The position numbers and the translations under genes are program-made. From positions 1 to 25,731 of the forward strand of contig CAYONQ010000033.1 in the NCBI GenBank assembly GCA_964405375.1: 25,731 nt of DNA, written 5' to 3'. This stretch comes from CAYONQ01 sp964405375. GTDB lineage: Bacteria > Planctomycetota > Phycisphaerae > Sedimentisphaerales > Anaerobacaceae. This document shows positions 15,665-24,256 of the stretch, in pieces; the stretch's first letter is position 1, and each line of letters begins with the position of its first letter. The notes beneath the pieces were generated by a model. It searched no databases and was not told the origin of the DNA. It saw nothing but the letters and a program-made list of their open reading frames with translations.

Positions 15665-16825
15665 ATGCTTACAACACCCAAAGACATCTCGCTCGCCGAT
15701 TATATCGCAATGGTCGTCATCCTCCTGATGGCCATCGGCACGGTCTTTGTCTTCTCCGCCGCTGCTAACGTCAGTCAGGACCTAAACTTACAGCGATTCT
15801 ACGATTCCACCGCCCTCCGCCAAATCCTCTTTTTCCCGCTGGCCTGTCTGGTCTTATACGCCCTCTCCCGCATCAATTATCGCAGATTCGCCATGACCGC
15901 TGGCTGGCTAAAATCCCCAACCAGCTATCTGTTAGTCCTTAGTATAACGTTACTTATACTCGTCTTATTCCCCCAGCTCGGTACCGAGGTCAACCGTGCC
16001 CGCCGATGGCTGCGAATCCCCATCGGCCCAATCACTGTGAGCTTTCAGCCCTCCGAATTGGCAAAGTGGTCGCTTATTCTTTTCCTGGCCGGATTTTGCG
16101 ATAAGTTCAGCACCGACATAAAGTTATACTGGAAAAGATTTGTGCCCGCCTGCGCCGTTATAGCCGCAACAGTCGGTTTGATAATCACCGAAGACTTTGG
16201 CACAGCAGCATTTATAGCGCTTTTGGGTCTTCTGATGCTGCTAATCGCCGGCGTAAAGCCGTGGCACACCCTAACCCCCTTGCCTTTTGCCGCAATCGCC
16301 TTTTTCGCAGCGCTAATCCACTCTCCCGGCCGAATGCAGCGGATTGCCGCGTTCTTAAACCCCGAAAAATGGGCTGATTCCGCCGCTTATCAGGCCAACC
16401 AGTCGCTGATTGCCCTCGGCTCCGGCGGACTATTCGGCAAGGGACTCGGCAGAGGAATTTGCAAATATGGCCATTTGCCGGAAGATACAACCGATTTTAT
16501 CTTTGCTATCATAGGTGAAGAGCTTGGCTTCGTCGGGACCGCGGCAGTCATCGGATTATTTATTGTGTTTGTCTGGCTTGGAATTTTGGTGGTTGTGCGC
16601 TGCAGGGACCGGTTCGGCGAACTGTTAGCCGGCGGGATTGTTCTGACAATCGCAACCCAGGCGGCAGTCAATATCGGCGTGGCGACAGCTATGCTGCCGA
16701 CAAAAGGCATACCCCTGCCGTTCGTAAGTGCAGGCGGAACGAGTATGCTGCTGTCTGCTGCGGCTGTCGGGGTGCTGATGAACATCGCTAAACAATCAGC
16801 AAAAGCGCCTTTGGAGAAGGAATAA
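15665..16825 (+). CDS. ftsW: FtsW (SEDS-family peptidoglycan polymerase)
   Basis: A 386-residue, roughly ten-helix inner-membrane protein of the SEDS family, which polymerises lipid II into septal glycan together with a class B penicillin-binding protein. Visible SEDS signatures are ARRWLRI followed by QPSELAKW, NPEKWADSAAYQANQSLIAL, GGLFGKGLG, PEDTTDFIFAIIGEELGF, and near the C-terminus LPTKGIPLPFVSAGGTSML. I call it FtsW rather than RodA because of the immediately following murG and the usual dcw-cluster order ftsW-murG; sequence alone would leave RodA possible. Its TAA stop overlaps the murG ATG (TAATG), which implies translational coupling. No strong Shine-Dalgarno precedes the ATG at 15665. 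The other usual dcw genes (mraY, murC, murD, ftsZ) are not here. Confidence 0.9.
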   Translation: MLTTPKDISLADYIAMVVILLMAIGTVFVFSAAANVSQDLNLQRFYDSTALRQILFFPLACLVLYALSRINYRRFAMTAGWLKSPTSYLLVLSITLLILVLFPQLGTEVNRARRWLRIPIGPITVSFQPSELAKWSLILFLAGFCDKFSTDIKLYWKRFVPACAVIAATVGLIITEDFGTAAFIALLGLLMLLIAGVKPWHTLTPLPFAAIAFFAALIHSPGRMQRIAAFLNPEKWADSAAYQANQSLIALGSGGLFGKGLGRGICKYGHLPEDTTDFIFAIIGEELGFVGTAAVIGLFIVFVWLGILVVVRCRDRFGELLAGGIVLTIATQAAVNIGVATAMLPTKGIPLPFVSAGGTSMLLSAAAVGVLMNIAKQSAKAPLEKE

Positions 16826-17931
16826 TGGCGGCAGCAAGTTTTTTCTTTGCCGGCGGCGGAACAGGGGGGCATATCTACCCGGCTATCGCCATAGCAGAAA
16901 GGATAGTCGGATTAGAACCGGAAGCGAAGATACATTTCTTCTGCAGCAGCAGGGATATCGACGAGCAAATACTATCTAAAACCGGTTTTGAATACACGAA
17001 GTTGCCGGCTAAAGGGTTTTCCATTCGGCCGAACAAGCTGATGGATTTTTGGTGTTCGTTTTTAGAAAGCTGTCGGATTGCCAGAAGAATAATAGCCGAA
17101 AGTAGCAGCCCTATGGTGGTTGGGGCCGGTGGTTTTGTTGGGGCGCCGGTGTGCTGGGCGGCACACAAACTAAAAATACCGGTTGCGCTGTTAAATGTTG
17201 ATATCGTGCCGGGGCGGGCAAATAAGATAATAGCCCGCTGGGCGGATGAGATTTTTGTGCAATTTGAAGATACTACGGAGCACTTTGCCAAAAGCAAAGC
17301 GACGGTTCACATCTTTGGTTGTCCTTTGAGAAGCGGGTTTGACAATCCGCAACCGGACAGGGCGATAGAGCAATTGGGCCTCGATAAAGATAAAAAGGTT
17401 CTGCTTATAACTGGTGCATCGAGCGGCTCAGAGAATATCAACAGAACGGCATGTTCGCTTTTGACAAAGCTAAACTCGTTTGCCGACGATTGGCAGATAG
17501 TCCATTTAACGGGTCGTGCCAATTTTGGTGAGACGAAAGAGAAATACGCCGATGCTAAAATCACCGTAAAAGTGGTGAAGTATTTTGATAATATGGCTGA
17601 TTTGCTTGCTGCCTGCGATTTGGTTATCGGCAGAAGCGGGGCGGTCAGCGTGGCTGAATATGCTGCGGCGGCGGCGCCGAGTATATGTATACCCTATCCA
17701 TATCATAAGGACAGACATCAGTATTTAAACGCCGGTAAATTAGTCGATGCGGGGGCTGCGGTAATAGTGGATGACCTGCCGGACGAAAAAGACAGAGCAG
17801 AATGGCTGTGGGAAGAGCTGGAAGAGTTGATGAAAGATGACAAGAGACGGGAAGAGATGAAAAAGAACTACAGAACAACTGCAAAGAAAGATGCGGCTTT
17901 AAGAATCGCAGAGAAGCTGCTTGAAATCTGA
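16825..17931 (+). CDS. murG: UDP-GlcNAc:lipid I GlcNAc transferase MurG
   Basis: Adds N-acetylglucosamine to undecaprenyl-PP-MurNAc-pentapeptide to make lipid II at the inner face of the membrane. The 368-residue GT28 protein carries the lipid-facing glycine loop GGGTGGHIYPAIAIA at residues 10-24, the second N-terminal loop VGAGGFVGAP, and in the C-terminal domain GASSGSENIN and GRSGAVSVAEYAAAAAPS with PYHKDRHQYLNA, the UDP-GlcNAc-binding region. Length and domain order are normal. GGAGAAGGA inside the end of ftsW is its ribosome-binding site, and the ATG overlaps the ftsW stop by one base. Together the two genes imply that this organism makes a peptidoglycan precursor. Confidence 0.95.
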   Translation: MAAASFFFAGGGTGGHIYPAIAIAERIVGLEPEAKIHFFCSSRDIDEQILSKTGFEYTKLPAKGFSIRPNKLMDFWCSFLESCRIARRIIAESSSPMVVGAGGFVGAPVCWAAHKLKIPVALLNVDIVPGRANKIIARWADEIFVQFEDTTEHFAKSKATVHIFGCPLRSGFDNPQPDRAIEQLGLDKDKKVLLITGASSGSENINRTACSLLTKLNSFADDWQIVHLTGRANFGETKEKYADAKITVKVVKYFDNMADLLAACDLVIGRSGAVSVAEYAAAAAPSICIPYPYHKDRHQYLNAGKLVDAGAAVIVDDLPDEKDRAEWLWEELEELMKDDKRREEMKKNYRTTAKKDAALRIAEKLLEI

Positions 17932-17943
17932 AAAAGTGCGGGA

Positions 17944-17970
17944 TTGACAAACTGGTGATGCTGTTATAAT
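17944..17970 (+). promoter_or_regulatory. Promoter of the 18012 lipoprotein gene
   Basis: TTGACA (17944-17949) and TATAAT (17965-17970) are exact consensus hexamers, but the spacer is only 15 bp, two short of optimal. It begins 12 bp after murG ends. The start would fall near 17977, giving about 35 nt of leader. Confidence 0.5.
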
Positions 17971-18011
17971 TAGAAGTGAAAGTAAGTTGTCTTGCAGAAA
18001 GGAGACTCAGG

Positions 18012-18389
18012 ATGCAAAAGGGACAAGTTTTTTTGACGATTTAGCTTGTTAGCGGTTGTGCAGTGATACCGGCTTGTATGGTCGCTGCGGTCGGGGCGGG
18101 GACAGTAGCGTACATTAGAGGTGATATGGAGACGGTGGAGTCGGCGGATATCGAAGCTGTTTACAAAGCGGTGCTGAGGGCAATGGACAAACTTGAGCTG
18201 GCTATTGTCCAAAAAAGCAAGGATGCGATGTCGGCGAAGGTTACAGCACGCGATGCACAGGACAAAAAGATAACCGTTAAGCTGGCCGCAACGACGGAGG
18301 GAATGACTAAGGTTAGTATTAGGGTGGGCGCTTTCGGCAGCGAGACGAAATCGAGACTTATTTACGACCAGATGAAAAAAGAGCTTTGA
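18012..18389 (+). pseudogene. Small DUF3568-like lipoprotein with a nonsense codon in the signal peptide
   Basis: From the ATG at 18012, with an excellent AGGAG at 18000-18004, the frame reads MQKGQVFLTI, TAG (18042-18044), then LVSGCAVIPAC and on to Leu at 18386-18388 without interruption. Without the TAG it would be a classic 125-residue lipoprotein: short basic N-terminus, hydrophobic core, lipobox VSGC, then AAVGAGTVAYIRGDMETVES, the start of the DUF3568-type domain. Restart at the GTG at 18063 would lack the lipidation cysteine. A leucine codon (TTG) turned into TAG is the simplest cause. It may be a recent pseudogene, a population variant or an assembly error. The promoter and ribosome-binding site remain intact. 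Function of the family is unknown. Confidence 0.65.
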
Positions 18390-18522
18390 TTTTGCCTCTG
18401 TGAATTGGCTGCTGAATTGTCGAATTAATAATAAGCGGCAGGATATACGGGCCACGTGGGGACGTAGATTTCAAACAAATCCAAGTCTCTAAAAAGCGAA
18501 GTTCAAAACGAATTGAGACGGT

Positions 18523-19653
18523 TTATTCAATTACGTGGATGTTTTTGTTTTTGCACATATCCTTTAGTATTTTCGGCCAGACGGTTGCGGAGACCTCTCC
18601 GATATGGGCCTTTTCCAATAGTGACATAAATATTCTGGACTGGCCGATGCCGCCGCCAATGCTGAGCGGAATTTCGTTGTTGATGATTGCCTGATGATAC
18701 GGCAGTTTGAGGAAATCAAGCTGGCCTGAAATCTCGAGCTGTTTTTTGAGCGTTTCGGCGTTTACGCGAATGCCCATTGACGTAAGCTCGTGGCGGCGCT
18801 TTGTAACGGGGTTCCAGACGAGGATGTCGCCGTTGAGCCCGTGCATTGGTCTGCCGTCTTCGGATGTTGTCTCTGTTATCCAGTCGTCGTAGTCGGCGGC
18901 CCTCATTTCGTGTGGATAGCCGTCCTTTAGCACCCAGCCGATGCCGTAAATGAACGTTGCGCCGAGCTCCCTGGCAATCTCTGTTTCGCGCTGCTTTCGC
19001 GGCAGGAGAGGGTAGCGGTCGAGGATTTCTTCGGCGTGGATGAAGGTGAGCTTGTCGGGCAGGTCGGGGTATTTATCGGTTTTTAGCTGGGGGAAAAGTT
19101 CCTGGACGTGAGTCTCGGCGCCTTTGAGGACGGTCCATATTTTCTCCACGACTTCTTTCAGGAACTTTAGGTTTCGCTGTTCTTCGGTTATCGCCAGCTC
19201 CCAGTCCCACTGGTCAACGTAGGCGCTGTGGTCGTGGTCGAGGAAGTAGTCCTTTCGGACGGCCCGCATATCGGTGAGCAGGCCCTCACCGATGTCCATA
19301 CCGAACTGTTTCAGGGCCATTCGTTTCCACTTTGTTGCGGCCTGGACGACCTCGGCGTCGATTGGGTTCTTGTCGTGGTCGTTCGAGATGTGAAAGCCGA
19401 TTGGTGTCCGTGAGCCATCGCGGTCGAGATAGTCGTTGACACCGCTTTCAACGTCAACAATCAGAGGGACCGTAACGCGAATCAGATTGAGCTGTTTGCA
19501 GAGATTTTGCTCGATGTAATCCTTGGCGGCATAGGTGGCAAGCTGGGTTTCTTTCGGGGACAACAGGGAATTGTAATCCTGCGGGAGGATTTTCTCCAGT
19601 TCGGTGTAGTCGCCGATGCCGGGGCCGGCGAGGTCTGCTTTTTTGTCTGCCAT
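18523..19653 (-). CDS. asnA: Aspartate-ammonia ligase (asparagine synthetase A)
   Basis: Makes asparagine from aspartate, ammonia and ATP through a beta-aspartyl-AMP intermediate. The class II aminoacyl-tRNA-synthetase-like fold shows as ATKWKRMAL, IGEGLLTDMRAVR, SAYVDQWDWE, APDYDDW-like RAADYDDWITET, LNGDILVWNP, SSMGIRV-like TSMGIRVN and IGGGIGQSR, all typical AsnA positions. The protein has 376 residues against about 330 for the E. coli enzyme; most of the extra length is an N-terminal extension of about 25 residues plus small insertions. AGGAG eight bases upstream supports the ATG at 19653. It is transcribed alone, divergently from the 19865 lipoprotein. Confusion with aspartyl-tRNA synthetase is excluded by length and by the missing anticodon-binding domain. 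Confidence 0.95.
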   Translation of the reverse strand: MADKKADLAGPGIGDYTELEKILPQDYNSLLSPKETQLATYAAKDYIEQNLCKQLNLIRVTVPLIVDVESGVNDYLDRDGSRTPIGFHISNDHDKNPIDAEVVQAATKWKRMALKQFGMDIGEGLLTDMRAVRKDYFLDHDHSAYVDQWDWELAITEEQRNLKFLKEVVEKIWTVLKGAETHVQELFPQLKTDKYPDLPDKLTFIHAEEILDRYPLLPRKQRETEIARELGATFIYGIGWVLKDGYPHEMRAADYDDWITETTSEDGRPMHGLNGDILVWNPVTKRRHELTSMGIRVNAETLKKQLEISGQLDFLKLPYHQAIINNEIPLSIGGGIGQSRIFMSLLEKAHIGEVSATVWPKILKDMCKNKNIHVIE

Positions 19654-19785
19654 TGGGTCTTCTCCTAAATGTTATGTAGATGTTTATGGTGGGGCGGAGC
19701 CCACATTAGCGGCCTGAATGTTATATTGATTATTAAAGATGTCAAGAAAGTTTTCGGATTCCGATGGGATGAAAACAATTGGCTC

Positions 19786-19814
19786 TTGAGTTACGGTGCA
19801 GCCGTAGATATAAT
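19786..19814 (+). promoter_or_regulatory. Promoter of the 19865 lipoprotein gene
   Basis: TTGAGT (19786-19791) and exact TATAAT (19809-19814) are 17 bp apart. Transcription would start near 19821, about 44 nt before the ATG. Confidence 0.6.
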
Positions 19815-19864
19815 CAGATTGGTTAATTGGTTGGAAGTTATTAGTTACTGATTGGGATGTAAAA

Positions 19865-20431
19865 ATGAATAAACTCAAATCACTGTATTTAGCGGTGTGC
19901 ATAACAACTTTGCTTTTATCGGGGTGCGCTTCGCAGCAGCAATTCGAGGCGGTTGAGCAAATCTGTGTCCCGAATTTAGAAAGACCGACGGCAATGCGGG
20001 CGGCTGAGGAGGTGCTTGGTGATATGCATTTTACTATCGCAAAGCTCGACGGCCGGAGCGGATACATAAAGACCAGACCGTTGGCGGGTGCGCAGTGGTT
20101 CGAATTCTGGCGCAGCGATAATGTCGGGGCCTTTAACACAGCCGAGGCGAACCTGCACAGTATCCGAAGGACCGTAGAGTTAAGTATAGACCAACAGGAC
20201 GAGAAACTGTGTGTCGGCTGCGAGGTAAATGTGCAAAGATTGAGCATACCTGAGTACGAGGTTACCAGCAGCTCACAGGCATACGCTATGTTTTCGGCAA
20301 GCAGGCCGTCGATGCAAAGATTGGAACTACGCCCGGAACAGAAAAGAGCCATAGTGTGGGTTGATTTGGGCAGAGACAGCAGACTGGAGACGGAGATATT
20401 GAAGCGCATCAAAGGGAAAATGAGCAGATGA
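19865..20431 (+). CDS. Putative lipoprotein, 188 aa
   Basis: The N-terminus is a textbook lipoprotein signal: MNKLKSLY, a hydrophobic stretch, and lipobox LLSGC with the lipidated Cys at residue 21. The mature part of about 168 residues has alternating strands and helices, with AMRAAEEVLGDMHFTIAKLD near residues 42-61 and SGYIKTRPL after it. This resembles small envelope proteins in which an amphipathic helix pairs with a sheet. It contains two further cysteines close together (LCVGCEV). I do not recognise a named family. It has its own promoter and precedes galE by 49 bp on the same strand, so read-through is possible, but no functional link is evident. Confidence 0.75.
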   Translation: MNKLKSLYLAVCITTLLLSGCASQQQFEAVEQICVPNLERPTAMRAAEEVLGDMHFTIAKLDGRSGYIKTRPLAGAQWFEFWRSDNVGAFNTAEANLHSIRRTVELSIDQQDEKLCVGCEVNVQRLSIPEYEVTSSSQAYAMFSASRPSMQRLELRPEQKRAIVWVDLGRDSRLETEILKRIKGKMSR

Positions 20432-20480
20432 GTAAATGAGTGAATGAGTAACACATCAACGCATTTATGAGATACGAGTT

Positions 20481-21464
20481 ATGAGAGTATTGGTTGCGGG
20501 CGGAGCGGGCTATATCGGCAGTAATATGACGGCAATGCTGTCGGCCGGGGGACATCAGCCGGTGGTCTTTGACAACCTCAGCAAGGGCCACAGGGCTGCG
20601 GTCGGACGGGCAGAGTTCGTCGAGGGCAACTTAGCGGATTACGAACTGCTTATAGAGACATTGAAGAAGTACAATATCGAAACGGTGATGCATTTTGCTT
20701 CGCTAATTGAGGTGGGCGAATCGGTGCAGGTGCCTCTTAAATACTACCGCAATAACGTTGGCGGCACGCTGACCTTGCTGAGTGCAATGGAAGCGGCCGG
20801 CGTGGAAAAATTCATTTTCAGCAGCAGTGCGGCGGTATATGGTATGCCTGAAAAGGTGCCGATTACCGAGGACTGTGCGACAGAGCCAATCAATCCTTAC
20901 GGAGAAACGAAACTGGCGATTGAAAAGATGTGTCATTACCAGAGCCAAGCAGGCAAGCTGCGGTATGCGTCGTTCAGGTATTTCAATGCGTGCGGAGCGG
21001 GAAATAATTGCTCTCTCGGTGAGGACCATCGGCCTGAATCGCATCTTATTCCTCTTACAATTGCGGCGGCGATGGGCAAGCGCAGTGAAATTCAAATCTA
21101 CGGGACCGATTATGCGACGGCGGATGGGACGTGCATTCGCGATTACATTCATATCGAGGATTTGTGCAGGGCACATCTGCTGGCGATGGATAAGCTGGAG
21201 GATAATCGGGAGCTGGTCTATAACTTAGGTAACGGCAAGGGCTATTCCGTCAGGGAAGTGATTGAAACGGTCAAAAAGGTTTCGGGTAAGGATTTCAAGG
21301 TTGTGGAGGCAGCCCGTCGGGCGGGTGATGCACCAATACTGACGTCCGACGCTACAAAGGCCGAGACCGAACTCGGCTGGAAAACAGAATTTCCCGAACT
21401 GGAAAAAATAGTTGCAACCGCCTGGCGGTGGCACAACGAGCATCCGGATGGTTATGAGGATTGA
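20481..21464 (+). CDS. galE: UDP-glucose 4-epimerase
   Basis: Interconverts UDP-glucose and UDP-galactose (or the N-acetyl forms) with tightly bound NAD. The 327-residue extended short-chain dehydrogenase has the Rossmann glycine motif GGAGYIGSNM at residues 7-16, the conserved FDNLSKGH, the SSSAAVYG segment and the catalytic Tyr140 and Lys144 in PYGETK. Typical GalE C-terminal features follow: GTDYATADGTCIRDYIH, NLGNGKGYSVREV, and RRAGDAP. Length is normal. The ATG at 20481 has a poor Shine-Dalgarno, but homology starts there. galE, the ROK kinase (3-bp gap) and the GGT homologue follow one another closely on the plus strand and probably form an operon. Confidence 0.93.
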   Translation: MRVLVAGGAGYIGSNMTAMLSAGGHQPVVFDNLSKGHRAAVGRAEFVEGNLADYELLIETLKKYNIETVMHFASLIEVGESVQVPLKYYRNNVGGTLTLLSAMEAAGVEKFIFSSSAAVYGMPEKVPITEDCATEPINPYGETKLAIEKMCHYQSQAGKLRYASFRYFNACGAGNNCSLGEDHRPESHLIPLTIAAAMGKRSEIQIYGTDYATADGTCIRDYIHIEDLCRAHLLAMDKLEDNRELVYNLGNGKGYSVREVIETVKKVSGKDFKVVEAARRAGDAPILTSDATKAETELGWKTEFPELEKIVATAWRWHNEHPDGYED

Positions 21465-21467
21465 ATT

Positions 21468-22445
21468 GTGAACAGTGTGTTTGTCGGCATCGATTTGGGC
21501 GGGACGAATATCAAGCTCGGTTGTTTTGACCCTCAGCTAAAACTTATCGGTAAAACGGCGGCGGCGACCGGAGCGGATATGGGGCCGGGGGCTGTCGTTG
21601 ACAGAATCGGCGAGACGACGGAGAAGTTGTTAGCTGATAACAGCTTGTCAGCCGGGGCGATTGAGGCAGTGGGTATAGGGGCGCCGGGGCCGTTAAATAT
21701 CGCCGAGGGTGTCATCATAGCCAGTCCAAACCTGCCTTTATTCAAAGATGTGCCGCTGCGAAAGATGCTCGGCGAGCGATTGGGGGCGCCTGTTATACTG
21801 GATAACGATGCGAATGCCGCCTGCTGGGGAGAGTTCGTTCTCGGGGCAGGTAAAGGTGTTAGAGATATGGTTTTTTTTACCTTAGGTACAGGGATAGGGG
21901 GCGGGATTATCAGCGACGGCAAGCTGATGCACGGCTGGTGTGATAATGCTGCGGAGCTTGGCCATATTATAATTTGTCCGGACGGCCGATTGTGCAACTG
22001 CGGCCAGAAGGGCTGCGTGGAGGCGTATGCATCTGCTAATTCGACTGCGGAAATAGCGGTCGAAGCTATCGAAGCGGGTGCGCAATCGAGCTTAAAGAAG
22101 GTGCTTGACGAGAGAGGGACAATAAGCTGCAAAGACGTTTATGAGCATCTGGCGGCTGGCGACGAATTGGCCCGGCAGATAACGGATGAGACGGCGAGGG
22201 CGCTTGCGATTGTGTGCGTCAATGTGCTGCACACGGTAGAGCCTAAGCGGATAGTCTTTGCCGGCGGGATGATTGCCGCAGGTGAAGTGCTCTTAAACAG
22301 AATAAAGGATTACTTTAATGAACAGATATGGTCTCTAAAGAAAGAGGCCGTTGAGATATGTTTCGCTACGCTTGGCGAGGATGCTGGCATAATCGGCGCC
22401 GCTGCCCTGGCGAAGCAAAACAAAAAGGGGGACGGCTGCGAATAA
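21468..22445 (+). CDS. ROK-family glucokinase
   Basis: Phosphorylates glucose or a related hexose with ATP. The 325-residue protein shows phosphate motif 1 (GIDLGGTNIKLG), the catalytic aspartate region DNDANAACWGE, motif 2 GTGIGGGIISDGKL, and the ROK zinc site with the His of GHIIICPDG and CNCGQKGCVEAYAS. There is no N-terminal DNA-binding helix-turn-helix, so it is an enzyme and not a NagC/XylR-type repressor. It starts with GTG at 21468, three bases after the galE stop. Glucose is the likeliest substrate, although ROK kinases for mannose, allose or N-acetylmannosamine share these motifs. Next to galE and in the same window as glgP it fits hexose activation. Confidence 0.85.
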   Translation: MNSVFVGIDLGGTNIKLGCFDPQLKLIGKTAAATGADMGPGAVVDRIGETTEKLLADNSLSAGAIEAVGIGAPGPLNIAEGVIIASPNLPLFKDVPLRKMLGERLGAPVILDNDANAACWGEFVLGAGKGVRDMVFFTLGTGIGGGIISDGKLMHGWCDNAAELGHIIICPDGRLCNCGQKGCVEAYASANSTAEIAVEAIEAGAQSSLKKVLDERGTISCKDVYEHLAAGDELARQITDETARALAIVCVNVLHTVEPKRIVFAGGMIAAGEVLLNRIKDYFNEQIWSLKKEAVEICFATLGEDAGIIGAAALAKQNKKGDGCE

Positions 22446-22462
22446 GCAGGAAGGAGAAGGTT

Positions 22463-24208
22463 ATGAGACGGCGTTCATTTCTGAAACTTACGGGGGGAGC
22501 TTGTGCATCATCGCTTCTAAAAGGGAATTGGTCTTTTGCGCAGGGTCGAGGCGGCGCTGCAGCGGTTGACGGCTCATTTGTCGACCGCGAACTGTCACGC
22601 CATAGGAATCAGAACCGTTCGACGGTGGTTTGTCAAAACGGGATTGTGTGCAGTGGTCAGCCGTTGGCGAGTATGGCGGGGTTGGATATTCTCAAGTCCG
22701 GCGGCAATGCGATTGATGCGGCGATTTGTGCCAATGCGATGATGAGTGTTGTGGCACCGATGATGTGCGGGCCGGGAGGAGACCTGTTTGCGATTGTCTG
22801 GAGTGCGAAAGAGCAAAAACTGTTCGGTCTTAACGCCAGCGGTCGTTCGCCATACGGCTGGGATATAGAAGCGGCACGTGCGCTGGGGCTGGAGGAGATA
22901 CCTTTATACGGGCCGTTGTCGTGGAGTGTGCCGGGGTGTGTAAGCGGGTGGGAGGCGTTGCATAAACGGCTTGGCCGGCTGAAGATGGCGAAGATTCTGG
23001 AGGCGGCGATTTATTACGCCCGTGAAGGATTTCTGATTTCGCCGGTTATCGCCAGCCGATGGCACATTGATGCGCAGAAAGACGCCATATTGGCGAGGGC
23101 GTTTATGCCGGACGGTAAGCAGTTGCGGTTCGGGGATGTTTTTAAGAATCCGGATTTGGCGAAGTTTTTTGAGATTATAGCCAGCGACGGTGCTGATGGG
23201 TTCTATAAAGGTGAGATTGCCGAAAGGATGGTTAAGTTCTCACAACAGCAGGGCGGTCGGTTTTCTATGCGTGACTTTCGCGAGCATACTTCTGATTGGG
23301 TTGAGCCGGTCAGTGCGAATTACCGGGGCTATGACGTTTGGGAGCTTCCTCCGAACGGCCAGGGGATTGCCGCCTTGCAGATATTGAACCTGCTGGAGCA
23401 CTTTGATATCGGGTCATTGGAGCCGAACGGTGCGGAGCATTTGCATTTACTTATCGAGGCGAAGAAGCTGGCCTTCGAGGACCGTGCGGTCTATTATGCG
23501 GATACGGATTTTGCCGCTGTGCCGGTGCAGCAGCTTATCTCCAGGGAATACGCTATGGAACGAGTCAAGCTGATTGACCCGAAACGCGCTGCCCAGAAGG
23601 TTGCGCCGGGCCGGCTTGCCGGCTCGTCGGATACCATTTACCTGACGACTGCGGACAAAGAGGGCAATATGGTCTCGCTGATTCAGAGCATTTTCCAGTT
23701 GTGGGGTTCGCACTTAGTGCCGGAAGGTCTGGGATTCTCTCTGCAGGACCGTGGTCAGCTTTTCTCACTGAACCCGGGCGACCTTAACAAATTAGAGCCG
23801 CACAAGCGGCCTTTCCATACGATTATTCCTGCGTTTGTGACGAAGGATGACAGGCCGATATTTTCGTTTGGCGTTATGGGTGGCGATTTTCAGCCGCAGG
23901 GCCACGCACAGATACTGATGAATATAATTGACTTCGATATGTCGCCTCAGCAGGCCGGTGACCAGCCGAGAGTCGAACATTATGAAAGCTCCACGCCGAC
24001 AGGCAAAAAGGCGGTCGATGGGGGCAGTGTAGCTTTTGAGCGTTTTATCAGCGAGTCGGTGAAACGCAAATTGGCAGATATGGGACACAAAATTGTGCCT
24101 GCAAAGAAGGCGTTCGGCGGCTATCAGGGAATATGGCGCAAAGAGGACCCGCGGCGGTATTTTGGTGCCTCCGATGGCCGTAAGGACGGCTGTGCGATAG
24201 GGTATTAG
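22463..24208 (+). CDS. Tat-exported gamma-glutamyltranspeptidase-family hydrolase
   Basis: An N-terminal nucleophile hydrolase of the GGT superfamily, 582 residues from the ATG at 22463, chosen because AAGGAGA lies just before it and the signal peptide begins there; an upstream in-frame extension to 22358 overlaps the kinase gene and is not credible. MRRRSFLKLTGGA is a twin-arginine signal, so the protein is folded before export to the periplasm. The large subunit has SGGNAIDAAICANAMM and GPGGDLFAIVW; the predicted self-cleavage site precedes Thr391 in GSSDTIYLT, aligned with the catalytic Thr of E. coli GGT, followed by KEGNMVSLIQS. The TTH of classical GGTs is replaced by TIY, as in the YwrD-like branch, so glutathione need not be the substrate. 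It follows the kinase gene by 17 bp. Confidence 0.85.
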   Translation: MRRRSFLKLTGGACASSLLKGNWSFAQGRGGAAAVDGSFVDRELSRHRNQNRSTVVCQNGIVCSGQPLASMAGLDILKSGGNAIDAAICANAMMSVVAPMMCGPGGDLFAIVWSAKEQKLFGLNASGRSPYGWDIEAARALGLEEIPLYGPLSWSVPGCVSGWEALHKRLGRLKMAKILEAAIYYAREGFLISPVIASRWHIDAQKDAILARAFMPDGKQLRFGDVFKNPDLAKFFEIIASDGADGFYKGEIAERMVKFSQQQGGRFSMRDFREHTSDWVEPVSANYRGYDVWELPPNGQGIAALQILNLLEHFDIGSLEPNGAEHLHLLIEAKKLAFEDRAVYYADTDFAAVPVQQLISREYAMERVKLIDPKRAAQKVAPGRLAGSSDTIYLTTADKEGNMVSLIQSIFQLWGSHLVPEGLGFSLQDRGQLFSLNPGDLNKLEPHKRPFHTIIPAFVTKDDRPIFSFGVMGGDFQPQGHAQILMNIIDFDMSPQQAGDQPRVEHYESSTPTGKKAVDGGSVAFERFISESVKRKLADMGHKIVPAKKAFGGYQGIWRKEDPRRYFGASDGRKDGCAIGY

Positions 24209-24256
24209 CGGAGTAAACTCATAGCGGATAGTTATAATGGTGGGGCGGGTTTTACT

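Noticed and set aside
22358..22462. N-terminal extension of the GGT homologue
   Set aside because: It overlaps the kinase gene and lacks a ribosome-binding site, while the ATG at 22463 has a strong one and begins a twin-arginine signal.
24209..24256. Bidirectional terminator between the GGT homologue and larE
   Set aside because: Only a 6-7-bp AGTAAA/TTTACT stem with a long loop is present, too weak to call.
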